From: Streptoalloteichus hindustanus
Lineage (GTDB): Bacteria; Actinomycetota; Actinomycetes; Mycobacteriales; Pseudonocardiaceae
Assembly (NCBI RefSeq): GCF_900129375.1
Contig: NZ_FQVN01000004.1
Coordinates: forward strand, 186,001 to 250,000
Direction: 5' to 3'
Length of the DNA stretch: 64,000 nt
In this document: positions 16,865-26,166 of the stretch, piece after piece
Layout of the letters: each line of letters begins with the position of its first letter
How positions within the stretch are numbered: position 1 is the first letter of the stretch
Translations under genes and position numbers: made by a program
Notes under the pieces: model-generated
What the model saw: only the letters and a program-made list of their open reading frames with translations
The model's database searches: none
Told to the model about the DNA's origin: nothing

Positions 16865-17597
16865 CCTCGTCCCGCCACACCCGGCCCCGCACCCCGAAGA
16901 CATCGCTCAGCAGCGCGGTGTCGACCACGTCAGCCGCCCGGCCGTCGGCGTGGATGACGCCCTCGCGCAGCGCCACGACCCGGTCGGCATAGCGGGCCGC
17001 CTGCGCGAGGTCGTGCAGCACGGTCACCACCGTGAGGCCGAGTTCGCCGCGGAGGCGTTCCACCAGCTCCAGAACCTCCAACTGGTGGCGGACGTCGAGG
17101 TAGGTGGTCGGCTCGTCCAGCAGCAGCACCGGGGCCGCCTGGGCCAACGCCAGCGCCAGCCGGACCCGTTGCCGCTCACCACCGGACAACCGGTCGACCT
17201 GCGCGTCCGCGTACGCGTCGGTGCCGGTCACGCGCAAAGCGTTGCGCACCGCGGCGTCCTCACCGCCGCCGAGCATGCCCAGCGGACCGCGCACGGCGTA
17301 CCGCCCCTGCCTGACCAACTGGCGGACAGTCAACGCCGGCACAGCGGGCATGGCCTGCGGCAACACCGCCACCCGGCGCGCGATCTCCCTGCGCGACAAG
17401 GACTCCAGCGGCGTCCCACCAATGTGGACAGAACCGGTCGCTCGCCGCAGCCCGGCGAGCACCCGGAGCAACGTGGTCTTCCCACACCCGTTCCGCCCCA
17501 CCAGAGCGACCCATTCCCCCTCGGCCACCTCCAGGTCCACACCCCGCAACACCACGCGCTGTCCAAAGTGGACCTCGACGCCCTTCGCCTCGATCAC
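16824..17597 (-). CDS. ABC transporter ATP-binding protein, FecE/FepC type
   Basis: A 257-residue ATPase that powers uptake of a chelated metal or cobamide. Walker A is GRNGCGKTT, the signature LSGGERQRVRLALAL, Walker B VLLLDEPTTYLD, and the switch His lies in VLHDLAQAARYADR. The GTG at 17597 follows GGGAGG and overlaps the stop of the permease gene (GTGA). It is the last gene of a four-gene operon in the order binding protein, two permeases, ATPase. Its 3' end overlaps the convergent MFS gene. Confidence 0.92.
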   Translation of the reverse strand: MIEAKGVEVHFGQRVVLRGVDLEVAEGEWVALVGRNGCGKTTLLRVLAGLRRATGSVHIGGTPLESLSRREIARRVAVLPQAMPAVPALTVRQLVRQGRYAVRGPLGMLGGGEDAAVRNALRVTGTDAYADAQVDRLSGGERQRVRLALALAQAAPVLLLDEPTTYLDVRHQLEVLELVERLRGELGLTVVTVLHDLAQAARYADRVVALREGVIHADGRAADVVDTALLSDVFGVRGRVWRDEVTGRPLCVYDSVE

Positions 17598-18514
17598 GCC
17601 ACACCTCCCGAAGTACGCCGAGCCACCATGACCAGCACACACGCCCCCAACAACGCCGTCACGGCACCGGTCGGCACCCCGGGAACGGCCTGGGCCAGGG
17701 AATCCGCGGCCGTCACGGTGCCCGCGCCGAACACCGCCGACACCGGCACCGCGACGCGCGGGTCAGCACCCACCCAACTCCGGGCGGCGTGGGGAGCCAG
17801 CAGCCCGACGAACGCCAACGCCCCGGTCGTGGCGACCGCCGCGGCCGTCGCCATCACCGCGAGCAACAACACCGCGCTCCGCCACGGCCCGACGGCCAGG
17901 CCAACCACCCGCGCGTGATCGTCGTCGACCGCGAGCACCTCCAGCACCGGGGCGAGCAGCACCGCCGCGACCGCCACGGCCAGCAGACACGGCCACAACG
18001 CCGCCCAGTGCTCCCACGTGCGACCGTTCAGCGAACCGACGAGCCACCGGGTCATCGACCCGGCCAACTGCGGCCGGGCGGTCAGCAACACCAACGTGAG
18101 CCCGGCCAGCACCGCGGAGACCAGCACGCCGACCACCGCCAGCCGAACCGGATCGCTCCCGGCCCTGGCGGCGATCACCCACAGCACTCCTCCACCCACA
18201 ACCCCGCCGAGCACCGCGGTCGCGATCACGCCCACCGGGCTGGTGGCGGCCCCACCGAACACCGTCACCACCACCGCACCCAACACGGCCCCGGACCCGA
18301 CCCCCGTGGCTTCGGGCGCTGCCAAAGGATTCCGCAACACCGCCTGCATGACAGCGCCCGCGATCCCGAGGCAGGCCCCGGCGCCCAGCCCGACCAACAC
18401 CCGGGGCAACCGCAACTCCAGCACGATCCGCTCGTCCACCTGCTCCCCGGGCACCAGCCCGGACACCACGAACCCCGCCGCCACCAGCCCCGCCGCCAGA
18501 ACCAGCCATCTCAT
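17594..18514 (-). CDS. FecCD-family ABC permease
   Basis: A 306-residue membrane protein with about nine to ten hydrophobic helices. Family marks are ELRLPRVLVGLGAGACLGIAGAVMQ, RNPLAAPEATGVGSGA and GALAFVGLLAPHAARSWVG, the last being the loop that contacts the ATPase. With its partner at 18511-19485 it forms the channel for a chelated metal or vitamin B12-like ligand. ATG at 18514 overlaps the upstream stop (ATGA), so translation is coupled. Confidence 0.92.
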   Translation of the reverse strand: MRWLVLAAGLVAAGFVVSGLVPGEQVDERIVLELRLPRVLVGLGAGACLGIAGAVMQAVLRNPLAAPEATGVGSGAVLGAVVVTVFGGAATSPVGVIATAVLGGVVGGGVLWVIAARAGSDPVRLAVVGVLVSAVLAGLTLVLLTARPQLAGSMTRWLVGSLNGRTWEHWAALWPCLLAVAVAAVLLAPVLEVLAVDDDHARVVGLAVGPWRSAVLLLAVMATAAAVATTGALAFVGLLAPHAARSWVGADPRVAVPVSAVFGAGTVTAADSLAQAVPGVPTGAVTALLGACVLVMVARRTSGGVA

Positions 18515-19485
18515 GCCAGCGCCTCGCGAAGCCCGCGACGTCTGGCGTGCAACAGGGCTCCCACGGTGACGGCGACCGCCGCCGTCAGACCGCCCACGGG
18601 GAGCTCGATCGGGTAGAGCACGGTGCGGGCCAACAGATCCGCCACCACCACGAGCAGGGCGCCGGTGCCCGCGCACCAGACGAACCACACGAGCGGCTCC
18701 CCATTCGGCCGGGCCGCACGCGCCAGTCGCGGAGCGAGGAAACCCACCCACGCGATCGGGCCGCACGGCCCCACCACGGCGGCGACCAACACACACGCCA
18801 CCGCGAGAACACCGACCCGGGCACCACCGGCCCGCAGCCCCAGAACCGAGGCGTTGTCCTCCCCGAGGCGCAGCAAACCCACCGCGGGCAACGCGAGAAA
18901 CGCCAGCGGCAACGCGATCAGCATGCCCGGCACAGTCTGCCCCACGGTGTTCCACGTCGTCCCGGTCAACGACCCGAGCAGGTACCGAACCAGCACACCC
19001 TGCTCCCGTGAGTCCGAAAGGGACATTCCGGTGAGCATCAACGCCTGCGTCGCGGCGCTCACCGCGGCTCCGACCAACAGAACCGCAGCCGGCCCCACCA
19101 CTCCGCGCGCGGCCAACAACGTCAGCGATCCGCCGACCACCGCCCCCACCAACGCCGGAACCAGCGGAGCCCCGGGCACAGCGATCCCGAACACCACACA
19201 GGCCGAAACAGCCGCCGCCGCGCCGGAAGAAACCCCGAGCAACTCCGGCACGGCGAGCGGGTTGCGCAAGGTTTCCTGCAACAGCAACCCGGCGACCCCG
19301 AGGGCCGCCCCGGCGAACGCGGCGAGCACCAGACGCGGCGCCCGCAACTCGACGACCACCACCCGTTCCACGCCCTCGGCCACCAGCAGCCGGTTGACCC
19401 CGACGAACGGCTCGCCGAAACAGAGGTACGCGGCCACCACCAGCGCGGCGGCAATCACGAACCCCAGCCACGCCAGGCCCCTCAT
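18511..19485 (-). CDS. FecCD-family ABC permease, second subunit
   Basis: A 324-residue membrane protein homologous to its neighbour. It carries ELRAPRLVLAAFAGAALGVAGLLLQ, RNPLAVPELLGVSSGA and GPIAWVGFLAPRLAR. The two permease genes are separate, as in FecC/FecD pairs. The ATG at 19485 lies in an ATGA overlap with the binding-protein gene, so all four genes of this operon are translationally linked. Confidence 0.92.
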   Translation of the reverse strand: MRGLAWLGFVIAAALVVAAYLCFGEPFVGVNRLLVAEGVERVVVVELRAPRLVLAAFAGAALGVAGLLLQETLRNPLAVPELLGVSSGAAAAVSACVVFGIAVPGAPLVPALVGAVVGGSLTLLAARGVVGPAAVLLVGAAVSAATQALMLTGMSLSDSREQGVLVRYLLGSLTGTTWNTVGQTVPGMLIALPLAFLALPAVGLLRLGEDNASVLGLRAGGARVGVLAVACVLVAAVVGPCGPIAWVGFLAPRLARAARPNGEPLVWFVWCAGTGALLVVVADLLARTVLYPIELPVGGLTAAVAVTVGALLHARRRGLREALA

Positions 19486-20462
19486 GCCGAGGGAACCTTC
19501 TCCAGAGCCTGGTCGATGACGGCCGACAGGCTCCGCGTGCCCCGACCCGAACCCCACAGTTTGGCGTGCATCTCGTGCACCCGGTTGCCGGTCACCGCCG
19601 GAACCTGCCGCCACACCGGGTTGTCGGCGAGCTGCGCGCTGAGCGTCCTGTCCTTGTCGGAGAACAGCAACGAGTACACGAAGACCACGTCGGGCTTGCG
19701 CGCCAGCAACTCCTCAACGCTGTAGTTGCTGGCCGTCGACACGTCACTTCCCTTGGCGGGGAAGGGATAGCTGAAGAGCTGCTTGAGCAGGTCACCCTTG
19801 AGGGAGTCCGCGGTGTCCACGCCGATGGAGTCCACGCTGCCGTACATCAGCACCACCGTGCGCCGGGCCTGCCCGGTCTGCCGAGTCCTGGCCACCGCAT
19901 CGGCGAGCTTGCCCCGGAATTCGCGCTCGGCCCGCACCGCCTGCTCCACCCGCCCGGTCAGGGCACCGAGGCCGCGCAGGTACCCCACGGACTCCTGCCA
20001 GTTCTTCGGTTCGGTCAGCCACAACGGCGCGAACTTCTCGATCGCCGTGGCCAGCGGCTCGTGCACCCCGCTCAGCCCGACCACCAGGTCCGGCCTGAGC
20101 CGGGCGATGCTCTCGACGTCCTCGCTGCCGAAGCTGCCCTGAACCACCGGAACCGCGCTCCCACCCTGACCCAGCAGCGCGGGGTGGCTGATCAGAGCCG
20201 GACTGCTCGTGCCCACCGGGGTCATGCCCAGTTCCACGACCATGTCATCGCACAGCCCGCTCAAACACACGATCCGCTCCGGCGGTTTCGGCAACGAGAT
20301 CTTGCGCCCATGCGGATCCGTAATGCTGCTGGCAGCGGCCAACGGCGGCGCAGAACGGTCAATGGACGGCTCCCCCGACCTCCCGGTGCTTGCGGCAGGC
20401 AGCGGCGATGAGCACGCGGCCGTGACCAACACGGCCGCCAGGACACCAACGATGGTGCGCAC
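19482..20462 (-). CDS. Metal-chelate (siderophore-type) ABC substrate-binding lipoprotein
   Basis: A 326-residue lipoprotein of the FecB/BtuF class that captures a metal complex outside the membrane. The lipobox is VTAAC at the end of a short signal peptide (MRTIVGVLAAVLVTAAC). The domain starts at ITDPHGRKISLPKPPERIVC and includes LRPDLVVGLSG and KPDVVFVY, the two Rossmann-like lobes joined by a long helix. I placed the start at GTG 20462, behind TGAGGGG, instead of the TTG at 20489. The ligand (Fe, Zn or another metallophore) cannot be told from sequence. Confidence 0.88.
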   Translation of the reverse strand: MRTIVGVLAAVLVTAACSSPLPAASTGRSGEPSIDRSAPPLAAASSITDPHGRKISLPKPPERIVCLSGLCDDMVVELGMTPVGTSSPALISHPALLGQGGSAVPVVQGSFGSEDVESIARLRPDLVVGLSGVHEPLATAIEKFAPLWLTEPKNWQESVGYLRGLGALTGRVEQAVRAEREFRGKLADAVARTRQTGQARRTVVLMYGSVDSIGVDTADSLKGDLLKQLFSYPFPAKGSDVSTASNYSVEELLARKPDVVFVYSLLFSDKDRTLSAQLADNPVWRQVPAVTGNRVHEMHAKLWGSGRGTRSLSAVIDQALEKVPSA

Positions 20463-20488
20463 GCAGAAACCCCTCACCCCAAGAAACA

Positions 20489-20506
20489 ACTATCGGCAAC
20501 GATAGT
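20489..20506 (-). promoter_or_regulatory. Operator of the ABC uptake operon
   Basis: A perfect 7-bp inverted repeat, ACTATCG-GCAA-CGATAGT, lies 27 bases upstream of the binding-protein start. Read on the minus strand it contains TATCGTTGCCGATAG, which aligns with AATCGTTCCCGGTTAG upstream of the MFS gene. It does not look like the IdeR/DmdR iron box. A Fur-family or other metal sensor is possible but unproven. Confidence 0.5.
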
Positions 20507-20573
20507 CATTCCCACTCACTGCCGTCCAGCACCCTCCTGACCAGCAACAGCGAACTACCGCCACCCATCTGAC

Positions 20574-21030
20574 CGACCCACCCCCGCTCGCGCGGGGCCG
20601 ACTACCAGGCCGAGGCGTACGCGGCGTGCGAGGTGGAGCTATCCCCGCTCGCGCGGAGCCGACCACCCACCACCGGCCACCACCCCGGCGACCCGGGAGC
20701 TATCCCCGCTCGCGCGGGGCCGACGCCCCACGCCCGGGATGCGCTACAGGCGACGACGGAGCTATCCCCGCTCGCGCGGGGCCGACAGCTACGGGGACGC
20801 GGCGTTGGAGCTGCTGGCGGAGCTATCCCCGCTCGCGCGGGGCCGACACCCGGGCGTACGCGGTGCTGGCGACCTCGGGGGAGCTATCCCCGCTCGCGCG
20901 GGGCCGACACGACGGGCCCGCCGACGGCCATGACCCGACCCGAGCTATCCCCGCTCGCGCGGGGCCGACGCGGACGAGGCGTCGGAAAAGACCTGGGACG
21001 CGGAGCTATCCCCGCTCGCGCGGGGCCGAC
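20574..21030 (-). CRISPR. CRISPR array 1, type I-E, 8 repeats and 7 spacers
   Basis: In crRNA sense (minus strand) the 29-nt repeat begins GTCGGCCCCGCGCG and ends AGCGGGGATAGCTCC, with a CCCCGC/GCGGGG stem typical of I-E. Repeats end on the plus strand at 20602, 20663, 20724, 20786, 20847, 20908, 20969 and 21030. Spacers are 32 nt, with one of 33. The repeat at 20574-20602 is degenerate at four positions of its handle side and the next has one substitution, marking the old trailer end. The leader is therefore on the right, next to cas3, and the array is transcribed away from the cas genes. Confidence 0.95.
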
Positions 21031-21068
21031 ACTTGCTGACCTGGGGCTTTACCGGGCTTGGTCGGTCG
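21031..21068 (-). promoter_or_regulatory. Leader of CRISPR array 1
   Basis: Read toward the array, the last 20 leader bases are AAAGCCCCAGGTCAGCAAGT, 17/20 identical to the leader ends of array 2 and array 3. The remaining 160 bp up to cas3 must also hold the divergent cas promoter; a TTGACC hexamer lies at 21071. Confidence 0.7.
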
Positions 21069-21227
21069 TTTTGACCATTTGCTTTCGGAACATGCTGTTC
21101 GGGGTGGGCTGCTTGGCTGGGTTCGGTGCCATCACGGGCTTCCTGTTGGCTTGTCCTGTTCGCCCGAGTCTGTCGGTGTCACGTCCTACGCTCTCACGTC
21201 GGGTACCGCTGAGGCCGAGGAGGTTGG

Positions 21228-24197
21228 GTGCGGTTCGGTGTGGGTGACGACCCCCAGATCGTGCGGTGGCTGGGTGTTCTGTGGGGGAAGTCGAAGGAGC
21301 GGGCTGGCGGTGTGATGAATCTGCTGATGTCGCACCTGCTGGACACAGCCGCCGTGGGGGAGGTGCTCTGGGATCACTACCTCGCGCCGGCAACACGTGA
21401 GTTGTTGGATGAAGTGGCAGGCGGGCCAGGGCGCGGCAGGGCACTGTTCGCGTGGCTGTGTGGAATTCACGACTGCGGGAAAGCCACCCCGGCTCACCAG
21501 CGTCTGTGGCCCGAAGGGGCACAGGCTGTCAACAAGGCTGGTCTGACCTGGCATGAGCCGACGGCGGCACGGAATCGCTGGCGACACGATCTGGCAGGCG
21601 GTTGCCTGTTAGAAGAGGCTTTGGAACAGGCGGGGTGGCATGCAGGCCATGTGGCATGGGTCTGGCCGCTGGTGGCGGGCCACCACGGCCTGATTCCTGC
21701 CGAGGGGGAGTTACCGGAGCCGAGCAGGGCCAAGGGGCAACTGCGGGGGAACAGCGACTGGCGCCGGGTTCAGGCTGCGGTGATCGAGTTCTTCACCCGC
21801 GAACTGGGATTCGCTGATCTGAACGCGGTGCAACCCGTGCTGGTGCCTTCGCGGGCGACGCAGTTGCACCTGAGTGGCCTGGTCGTGATGGCGGACTGGA
21901 TCGCCAGCGACGAGAGGCACTTCAAGGGCATTGACGATCTCGCGAGGGTGAGCATCGAGGGGGCTCGGGAACGAGCCGAGCGGGCGTGGGCTGACCTGGG
22001 ACTGCGCCGTGGATGGGGGGCTCGGGCTGAGCCCGGACCGGAGGCATTCGAGGAACGCTTTGGCCAATCGCCGCGACCGTCGCAGAGTCTCGTGATCGAA
22101 GTTGCCCGGACGATGGCGGAGCCCGGTCTGGTGGTGGTCGAGGCGCCGATGGGCGAGGGCAAGACCAAGGCCGCACTGGCCGCCGCCGAGATCCTGGCTG
22201 CCCGGTTCGGTGCGGACGGCGTCTTCGTGGGGATGCCGACCCAGGCCACCAGCGACCCGATCTTCAGCCAGGTGCGTCAGTGGCTGGGGAAGGTCGGTCC
22301 GGAGCTGCCCTCGCAGGTGGCGTTGCTGCACGGCAAGCGCAAGTTCAACAAGGAGTGGCGGCGGCTGCTGGAGTCCTCCCCGGATGAGGCCGAGGAGCGG
22401 TTCGGCGGTGTGGACGAGTTCGGGATGGCTGACGAGGATGACGCCTACGGGTTGCCGTCATCCCCAGGTTCCGGGCAGCGGGAACGGCAGGTTCCGGCCG
22501 AGTGGTTTCTGGGCGCCAAACGCGGACTGCTGTGCCCGTTCGTAGTCGGAACTATCGACCAGTTGCTGATGACGGCGACGCGCACCAAGCACGTGATGCT
22601 GCGAATGGCCGGGCTGGCGGGCAAGGTCGTGGTGCTGGACGAGGTCCACGCCGCCGACGTCTACATGTCGAGGTTCCTGGCCGAAGGGCTGTGGTGGCTG
22701 GGACAGGCTCGCGTGCCGGTCGTGCTGCTGTCGGCGACCCTGCCACCTCGGCAACGCCAGCAGCTTGTCGAGGCGTACCTGGCCGGAGCGGCCTCGCGTG
22801 AGGAGTTCGCGCTCGAAGCTCCCATCCAGACCGTGGGCTATCCCTGCGTGACGACCGCGTGGCTCGACACGAACAGCCAGGAGCCGGTGGTCAGGACGAG
22901 CGACACGTCGTCCTGGCGGGCTGATCTCCAGGTCGAGGTGGAGGTGCTCGCCGAGTCCATTCCCGACGCCAGGGCGAGCCGCGAGCAACGGCGCCAGGCC
23001 CAACACGCCGCTGACGTCGCCGTCGCGGAACTGCTCAGGCAGCGCCTCGGGCAGGGTGGGTGCGCGCTCGTCATCCGCAACACCGTCGCCCGCGCTCAGT
23101 CGCTCTACGAGCTGTTGCGTCAGCCAGCGTGGTTCGGGGAGGACGTGGATCTTCTGCACGCCCGCCTCATCTCCCAGGAGCGGGCCGACCGCACTGAGCG
23201 CTGTCTGACGATGCTCGGTGCTGCTCGTGACGACACGGACGAGGAGAGCGTCCAGCGGCCGCAGCGCTTCGTCCTGGTCGCCACCCAACTCGCTGAGCAG
23301 TCCTTCGACGTGGATGCCGACCTGCTGGTCACTGATCTGACGACCATCGACTTGCTGCTGCAGCGGATCGGTAGGCTGCACCGCCACGACAACGTCATTC
23401 GTCCGGCAGGTGTGGACCGTCCGCGCGTGGTGATCACGGGATTCGACCCTGGTGCGGGGAAAGCGCCGAACATCCTGCCCGCCAGCGAGGTGATCTACGG
23501 GCGGTACCTGTTGATGCGCTCGGCCGCCCAAGTCCTCCAGGCCGCCACGGTGTCCACTGAGGACAGTGCGAAGACTGGGAACAGCTGGGCGATCCCCAGT
23601 CAGGTGCCGGACTTGGTGGCTTGCGTCTACGAGCCCGCGCGGCAAGTGGTGCCGGAGGCATGGCGGGATGTCGAGCAGGCGGCGTGGGAGGAGTGGGAAC
23701 AACGGCAGCGCGACCGCGCCAGCAAAGCTGACGCTTTCCTGTTGACCCGGTTGGGAGAGCACGAGAGCCGCACTCTGGCGGGGCTCCATTCCTCTGGGCC
23801 GTCCAGCGCGGGGACGGAGAGGGACATGGAGGCTGTGGTTCGCGACGGCGAGCCCAGCGTCGAGGTGATCCTGGTGAGGCGAGACGGGGACCGCTACCGT
23901 ACGTTGGCTAGCCGGCCGTTGACACAGAACGGAGATGTCGCTCCAGACCTGCTTGACGAGGTTCTTGGCGCGACAGTGCGTCTGCCGTCGAAGTTCACCG
24001 CCGTCGCCCCCAGCCAGCTGCGGCCTCTTGCCGGGTGGTACGGCCATCCCTGGCTGCGGCACAGCCTGGCGCTGGTGTTGGACCAGGCTGGCCGCGCCGA
24101 GGTCGACGGGCAGCCCTTCTGTCTGCCCAACGGCACAACCTTGCGCTACGACAAGAAACTTGGACTGGTGGAGGAACCAACTACCGCCGGCCGGTAG
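21228..24197 (+). CDS. cas3: Type I-E CRISPR helicase-nuclease Cas3
   Basis: The interference effector that degrades DNA marked by Cascade. The 989-residue protein has an N-terminal HD nuclease (His36 in SHLLDT, His81-Asp82 in GIHDCGK), the Walker-type APMGEGKTKAAL, the DEVH box (VVVLDEVHAADVYM), LLSATLP, and motif VI LLLQRIGRLHRHDN, followed by a C-terminal domain. Length and motif order are normal, so it looks functional. GTG 21228 follows AGGAGG at ideal spacing. It is divergent from array 1 and separated from cse1 by 232 bp. Confidence 0.95.
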   Translation: MRFGVGDDPQIVRWLGVLWGKSKERAGGVMNLLMSHLLDTAAVGEVLWDHYLAPATRELLDEVAGGPGRGRALFAWLCGIHDCGKATPAHQRLWPEGAQAVNKAGLTWHEPTAARNRWRHDLAGGCLLEEALEQAGWHAGHVAWVWPLVAGHHGLIPAEGELPEPSRAKGQLRGNSDWRRVQAAVIEFFTRELGFADLNAVQPVLVPSRATQLHLSGLVVMADWIASDERHFKGIDDLARVSIEGARERAERAWADLGLRRGWGARAEPGPEAFEERFGQSPRPSQSLVIEVARTMAEPGLVVVEAPMGEGKTKAALAAAEILAARFGADGVFVGMPTQATSDPIFSQVRQWLGKVGPELPSQVALLHGKRKFNKEWRRLLESSPDEAEERFGGVDEFGMADEDDAYGLPSSPGSGQRERQVPAEWFLGAKRGLLCPFVVGTIDQLLMTATRTKHVMLRMAGLAGKVVVLDEVHAADVYMSRFLAEGLWWLGQARVPVVLLSATLPPRQRQQLVEAYLAGAASREEFALEAPIQTVGYPCVTTAWLDTNSQEPVVRTSDTSSWRADLQVEVEVLAESIPDARASREQRRQAQHAADVAVAELLRQRLGQGGCALVIRNTVARAQSLYELLRQPAWFGEDVDLLHARLISQERADRTERCLTMLGAARDDTDEESVQRPQRFVLVATQLAEQSFDVDADLLVTDLTTIDLLLQRIGRLHRHDNVIRPAGVDRPRVVITGFDPGAGKAPNILPASEVIYGRYLLMRSAAQVLQAATVSTEDSAKTGNSWAIPSQVPDLVACVYEPARQVVPEAWRDVEQAAWEEWEQRQRDRASKADAFLLTRLGEHESRTLAGLHSSGPSSAGTERDMEAVVRDGEPSVEVILVRRDGDRYRTLASRPLTQNGDVAPDLLDEVLGATVRLPSKFTAVAPSQLRPLAGWYGHPWLRHSLALVLDQAGRAEVDGQPFCLPNGTTLRYDKKLGLVEEPTTAGR

Positions 24198-24238
24198 GGG
24201 GCGGGGCGGTTTCGTGGGTGGTGGGATGTGTCACCCCC

Positions 24239-24267
24239 GAAGCCTTCCCCGCGTATGCGGGGCCAAC
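24239..24267 (-). repeat. Solitary CRISPR-repeat-like hairpin between cas3 and cse1
   Basis: On the minus strand the 29 bases run from GTTGGCCCCGCATA to CGCGGGGAAGGCTTC. They match the array 1 repeat at about 21 of 29 positions, with the stem CCCCGC/GCGGGG intact and most differences in the loop. A few bases away, the plus strand reads CTGACCCGG, close to CTGACCTGG in the array 1 leader. No second repeat is visible. The rest of the 24198-24429 gap has no gene. Confidence 0.6.
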
Positions 24268-24429
24268 CTGGAAACCCTGACCCGGCACATACACAGCCAA
24301 GGCACATCCCCGCCGGTCGGCGGCCACTTCAGCGGCGCAGGGCACCTCAACATACCCCGTTGTTGACCCAGAGCAATGAGCTGATACTCTCTGTCGTCAG
24401 ATACAAAGCCAGTTCGTCCCGAGGGGCAT

Positions 24430-26166
24430 ATGGTCAACTTAGTGGACGACCCGTGGCTGCTCGCCTACCCCTGCGAAGGGACAAAGGTGGAGGAGCACTC
24501 GCTACGGGATCTCCTGCTCGACGCACACAAGTTCCGTGACCTTGTCGTGGACTTTCCCACGCAGAAGCCTGCACTGTTTCGGCAGGTCCTGCTGCCGGTC
24601 CTGCTTGCCGCGTTAGGGCGTCCGCACGACCCAACCGCCTGGGCGCCACTCTTCCAGCAGGGGAGGTTCACGCAGGGCCAGCGTGACCAATTGGGACGCT
24701 ATCTCGACAAGCACCGCCATCTCTTCGAACTGTTCGACGACGTCAACCCCTTCGCCCAGGTCGCGAACCTGGAGGCCGTCAGCGGTGAGACGAAAGGGAC
24801 GGCGTCGCTGGTGGTGACAGCGCCGACGGGCAACAACGTTCCCCTGTTCTCCTCCCGTTCCGACGCCGACCCTCTGGAGTTGACTCCCGCGCAGGCAGCC
24901 CGATGGTTGATCCACGCGCACTGCTGGGACACTGCCGCGATCAAGACCGGGGCAGTGGGCGATCGGAACGTCAAAGCGGGGAAAACGACCGGAAATCCCA
25001 CCGGCCCGCTCGGCCAGATCGGCTTCGTCATGCCGGTCGGCCGTACCCTCTACGACACGCTGCTGCTGAACATACCCAGCGGGCCGGCGCTCCCCGCCAC
25101 TGATAGTCCTCAGTGGACGCGGCGAAGCACCAGTGGCAGGGTGGAGGAAACTCGCTCCGTTGCTCTCCCTGCCTGGCAGTCCCGTGATGCCACAGGTCTT
25201 TTGGACCTGTGGACGTGGCAGTCACGGCGGATTCGGTTGATCCCTGAGCAAACCGACGATGGTGTGCGGGTGTCCCGGGTGATCATCGCGGCGGGCGACC
25301 GGATGACGCAGGTGCCCGACATCGAGCCGCACACAGCGTGGATCCTGGAAGCCACTGGGAGTGTGGGCGGGAAGACCAAGCAGGGCAAACAGCGACAACC
25401 ACTGCCACCGCGCAGGCCCCGGCGGCATCAACCGGGCAAGGCTGTATGGCGCGGGTTGGACGCCCTGCTGGCGGTGAGCCGAGAAAAGCGTGAAGCGAAA
25501 CTGAAGGCCGCCGGATACGCGACCAGCGATCTGCTCATCGAGATCAACGCACGACGAAAGAAGATGCCTTTGGACTACCCGCTGCAGATCGAGGTCAGCG
25601 GAGTCGTCTATGGCAACCAGTCCGCTGTTGTTGAGGATGTGATCTCGGACTCCATCCCGCTGCCGCTGGCGGCCCTGAGTCACGGCTCGTTGGCCAGGGC
25701 GACCATCCTGGAAGTCGTTTCCCAAGCCGAGGGCCTGGCCAACACGGTCAACAACCTCTCCGCTGACCTGCGTCGTGCGCTCGGGAGTGAGCCGGTCCCG
25801 TGGGACAAGGGACAACGGCCAGGTGAGGTGGTCCTGCACGCCCTTGACGACCTGGTCCGGCGGCTGTTGGTCGGGCTCCGCGCCGCCGGTGAGGACTTTG
25901 ACCTGGTTGAGCGTGGGCATCTGGCATGGGAGCAGAAGGCTCGCTCGGCGACCGTGCAGGTCGCCGAGCGGCTGATGGAATCGGTTCCCGGCAGTGCGTT
26001 CCTCGGTCATACGATCCAGAGCGACCGGGAACAGCGCAGCTACCGCCTCGCTACTGCGGAGGCGGGCTTCTGGCGGCAACTTGATCGCATCCTGCCGCGT
26101 GCTGCCGCCGCCAGGAAAAGTCGCGAGCGGGACGGCGAAAAGACCACGAAAACCGAGGAAGCATGA
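24430..26166 (+). CDS. casA: Cascade large subunit Cse1 (CasA, Cas8e)
   Basis: A 578-residue large subunit that recognises the PAM and recruits Cas3. It starts MVNLVDDPWLLAYPCEG, the usual Cse1 opening, and carries FELFDDVNPFAQV, ANLEAVSGETKG (L1 loop region) and the C-terminal helical bundle. ATG 24430 is preceded by GAGGGG. The stop overlaps the cse2 start (ATGA). Length is at the upper end for the family. No disruption is visible. Confidence 0.93.
   Translation: MVNLVDDPWLLAYPCEGTKVEEHSLRDLLLDAHKFRDLVVDFPTQKPALFRQVLLPVLLAALGRPHDPTAWAPLFQQGRFTQGQRDQLGRYLDKHRHLFELFDDVNPFAQVANLEAVSGETKGTASLVVTAPTGNNVPLFSSRSDADPLELTPAQAARWLIHAHCWDTAAIKTGAVGDRNVKAGKTTGNPTGPLGQIGFVMPVGRTLYDTLLLNIPSGPALPATDSPQWTRRSTSGRVEETRSVALPAWQSRDATGLLDLWTWQSRRIRLIPEQTDDGVRVSRVIIAAGDRMTQVPDIEPHTAWILEATGSVGGKTKQGKQRQPLPPRRPRRHQPGKAVWRGLDALLAVSREKREAKLKAAGYATSDLLIEINARRKKMPLDYPLQIEVSGVVYGNQSAVVEDVISDSIPLPLAALSHGSLARATILEVVSQAEGLANTVNNLSADLRRALGSEPVPWDKGQRPGEVVLHALDDLVRRLLVGLRAAGEDFDLVERGHLAWEQKARSATVQVAERLMESVPGSAFLGHTIQSDREQRSYRLATAEAGFWRQLDRILPRAAAARKSRERDGEKTTKTEEA

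Noticed and set aside
20463-20520. IdeR/DmdR iron box upstream of the metal-uptake operon
   Set aside because: The TTAGGTTAGGCTAACC-type sequence is absent; the palindrome present is different.
20603-21001. Matches of array 1 spacers to genes in this window
   Set aside because: Reading the spacers in all frames suggested ordinary coding sequence but no match to anything here; only spacer 1 of array 2 matched.
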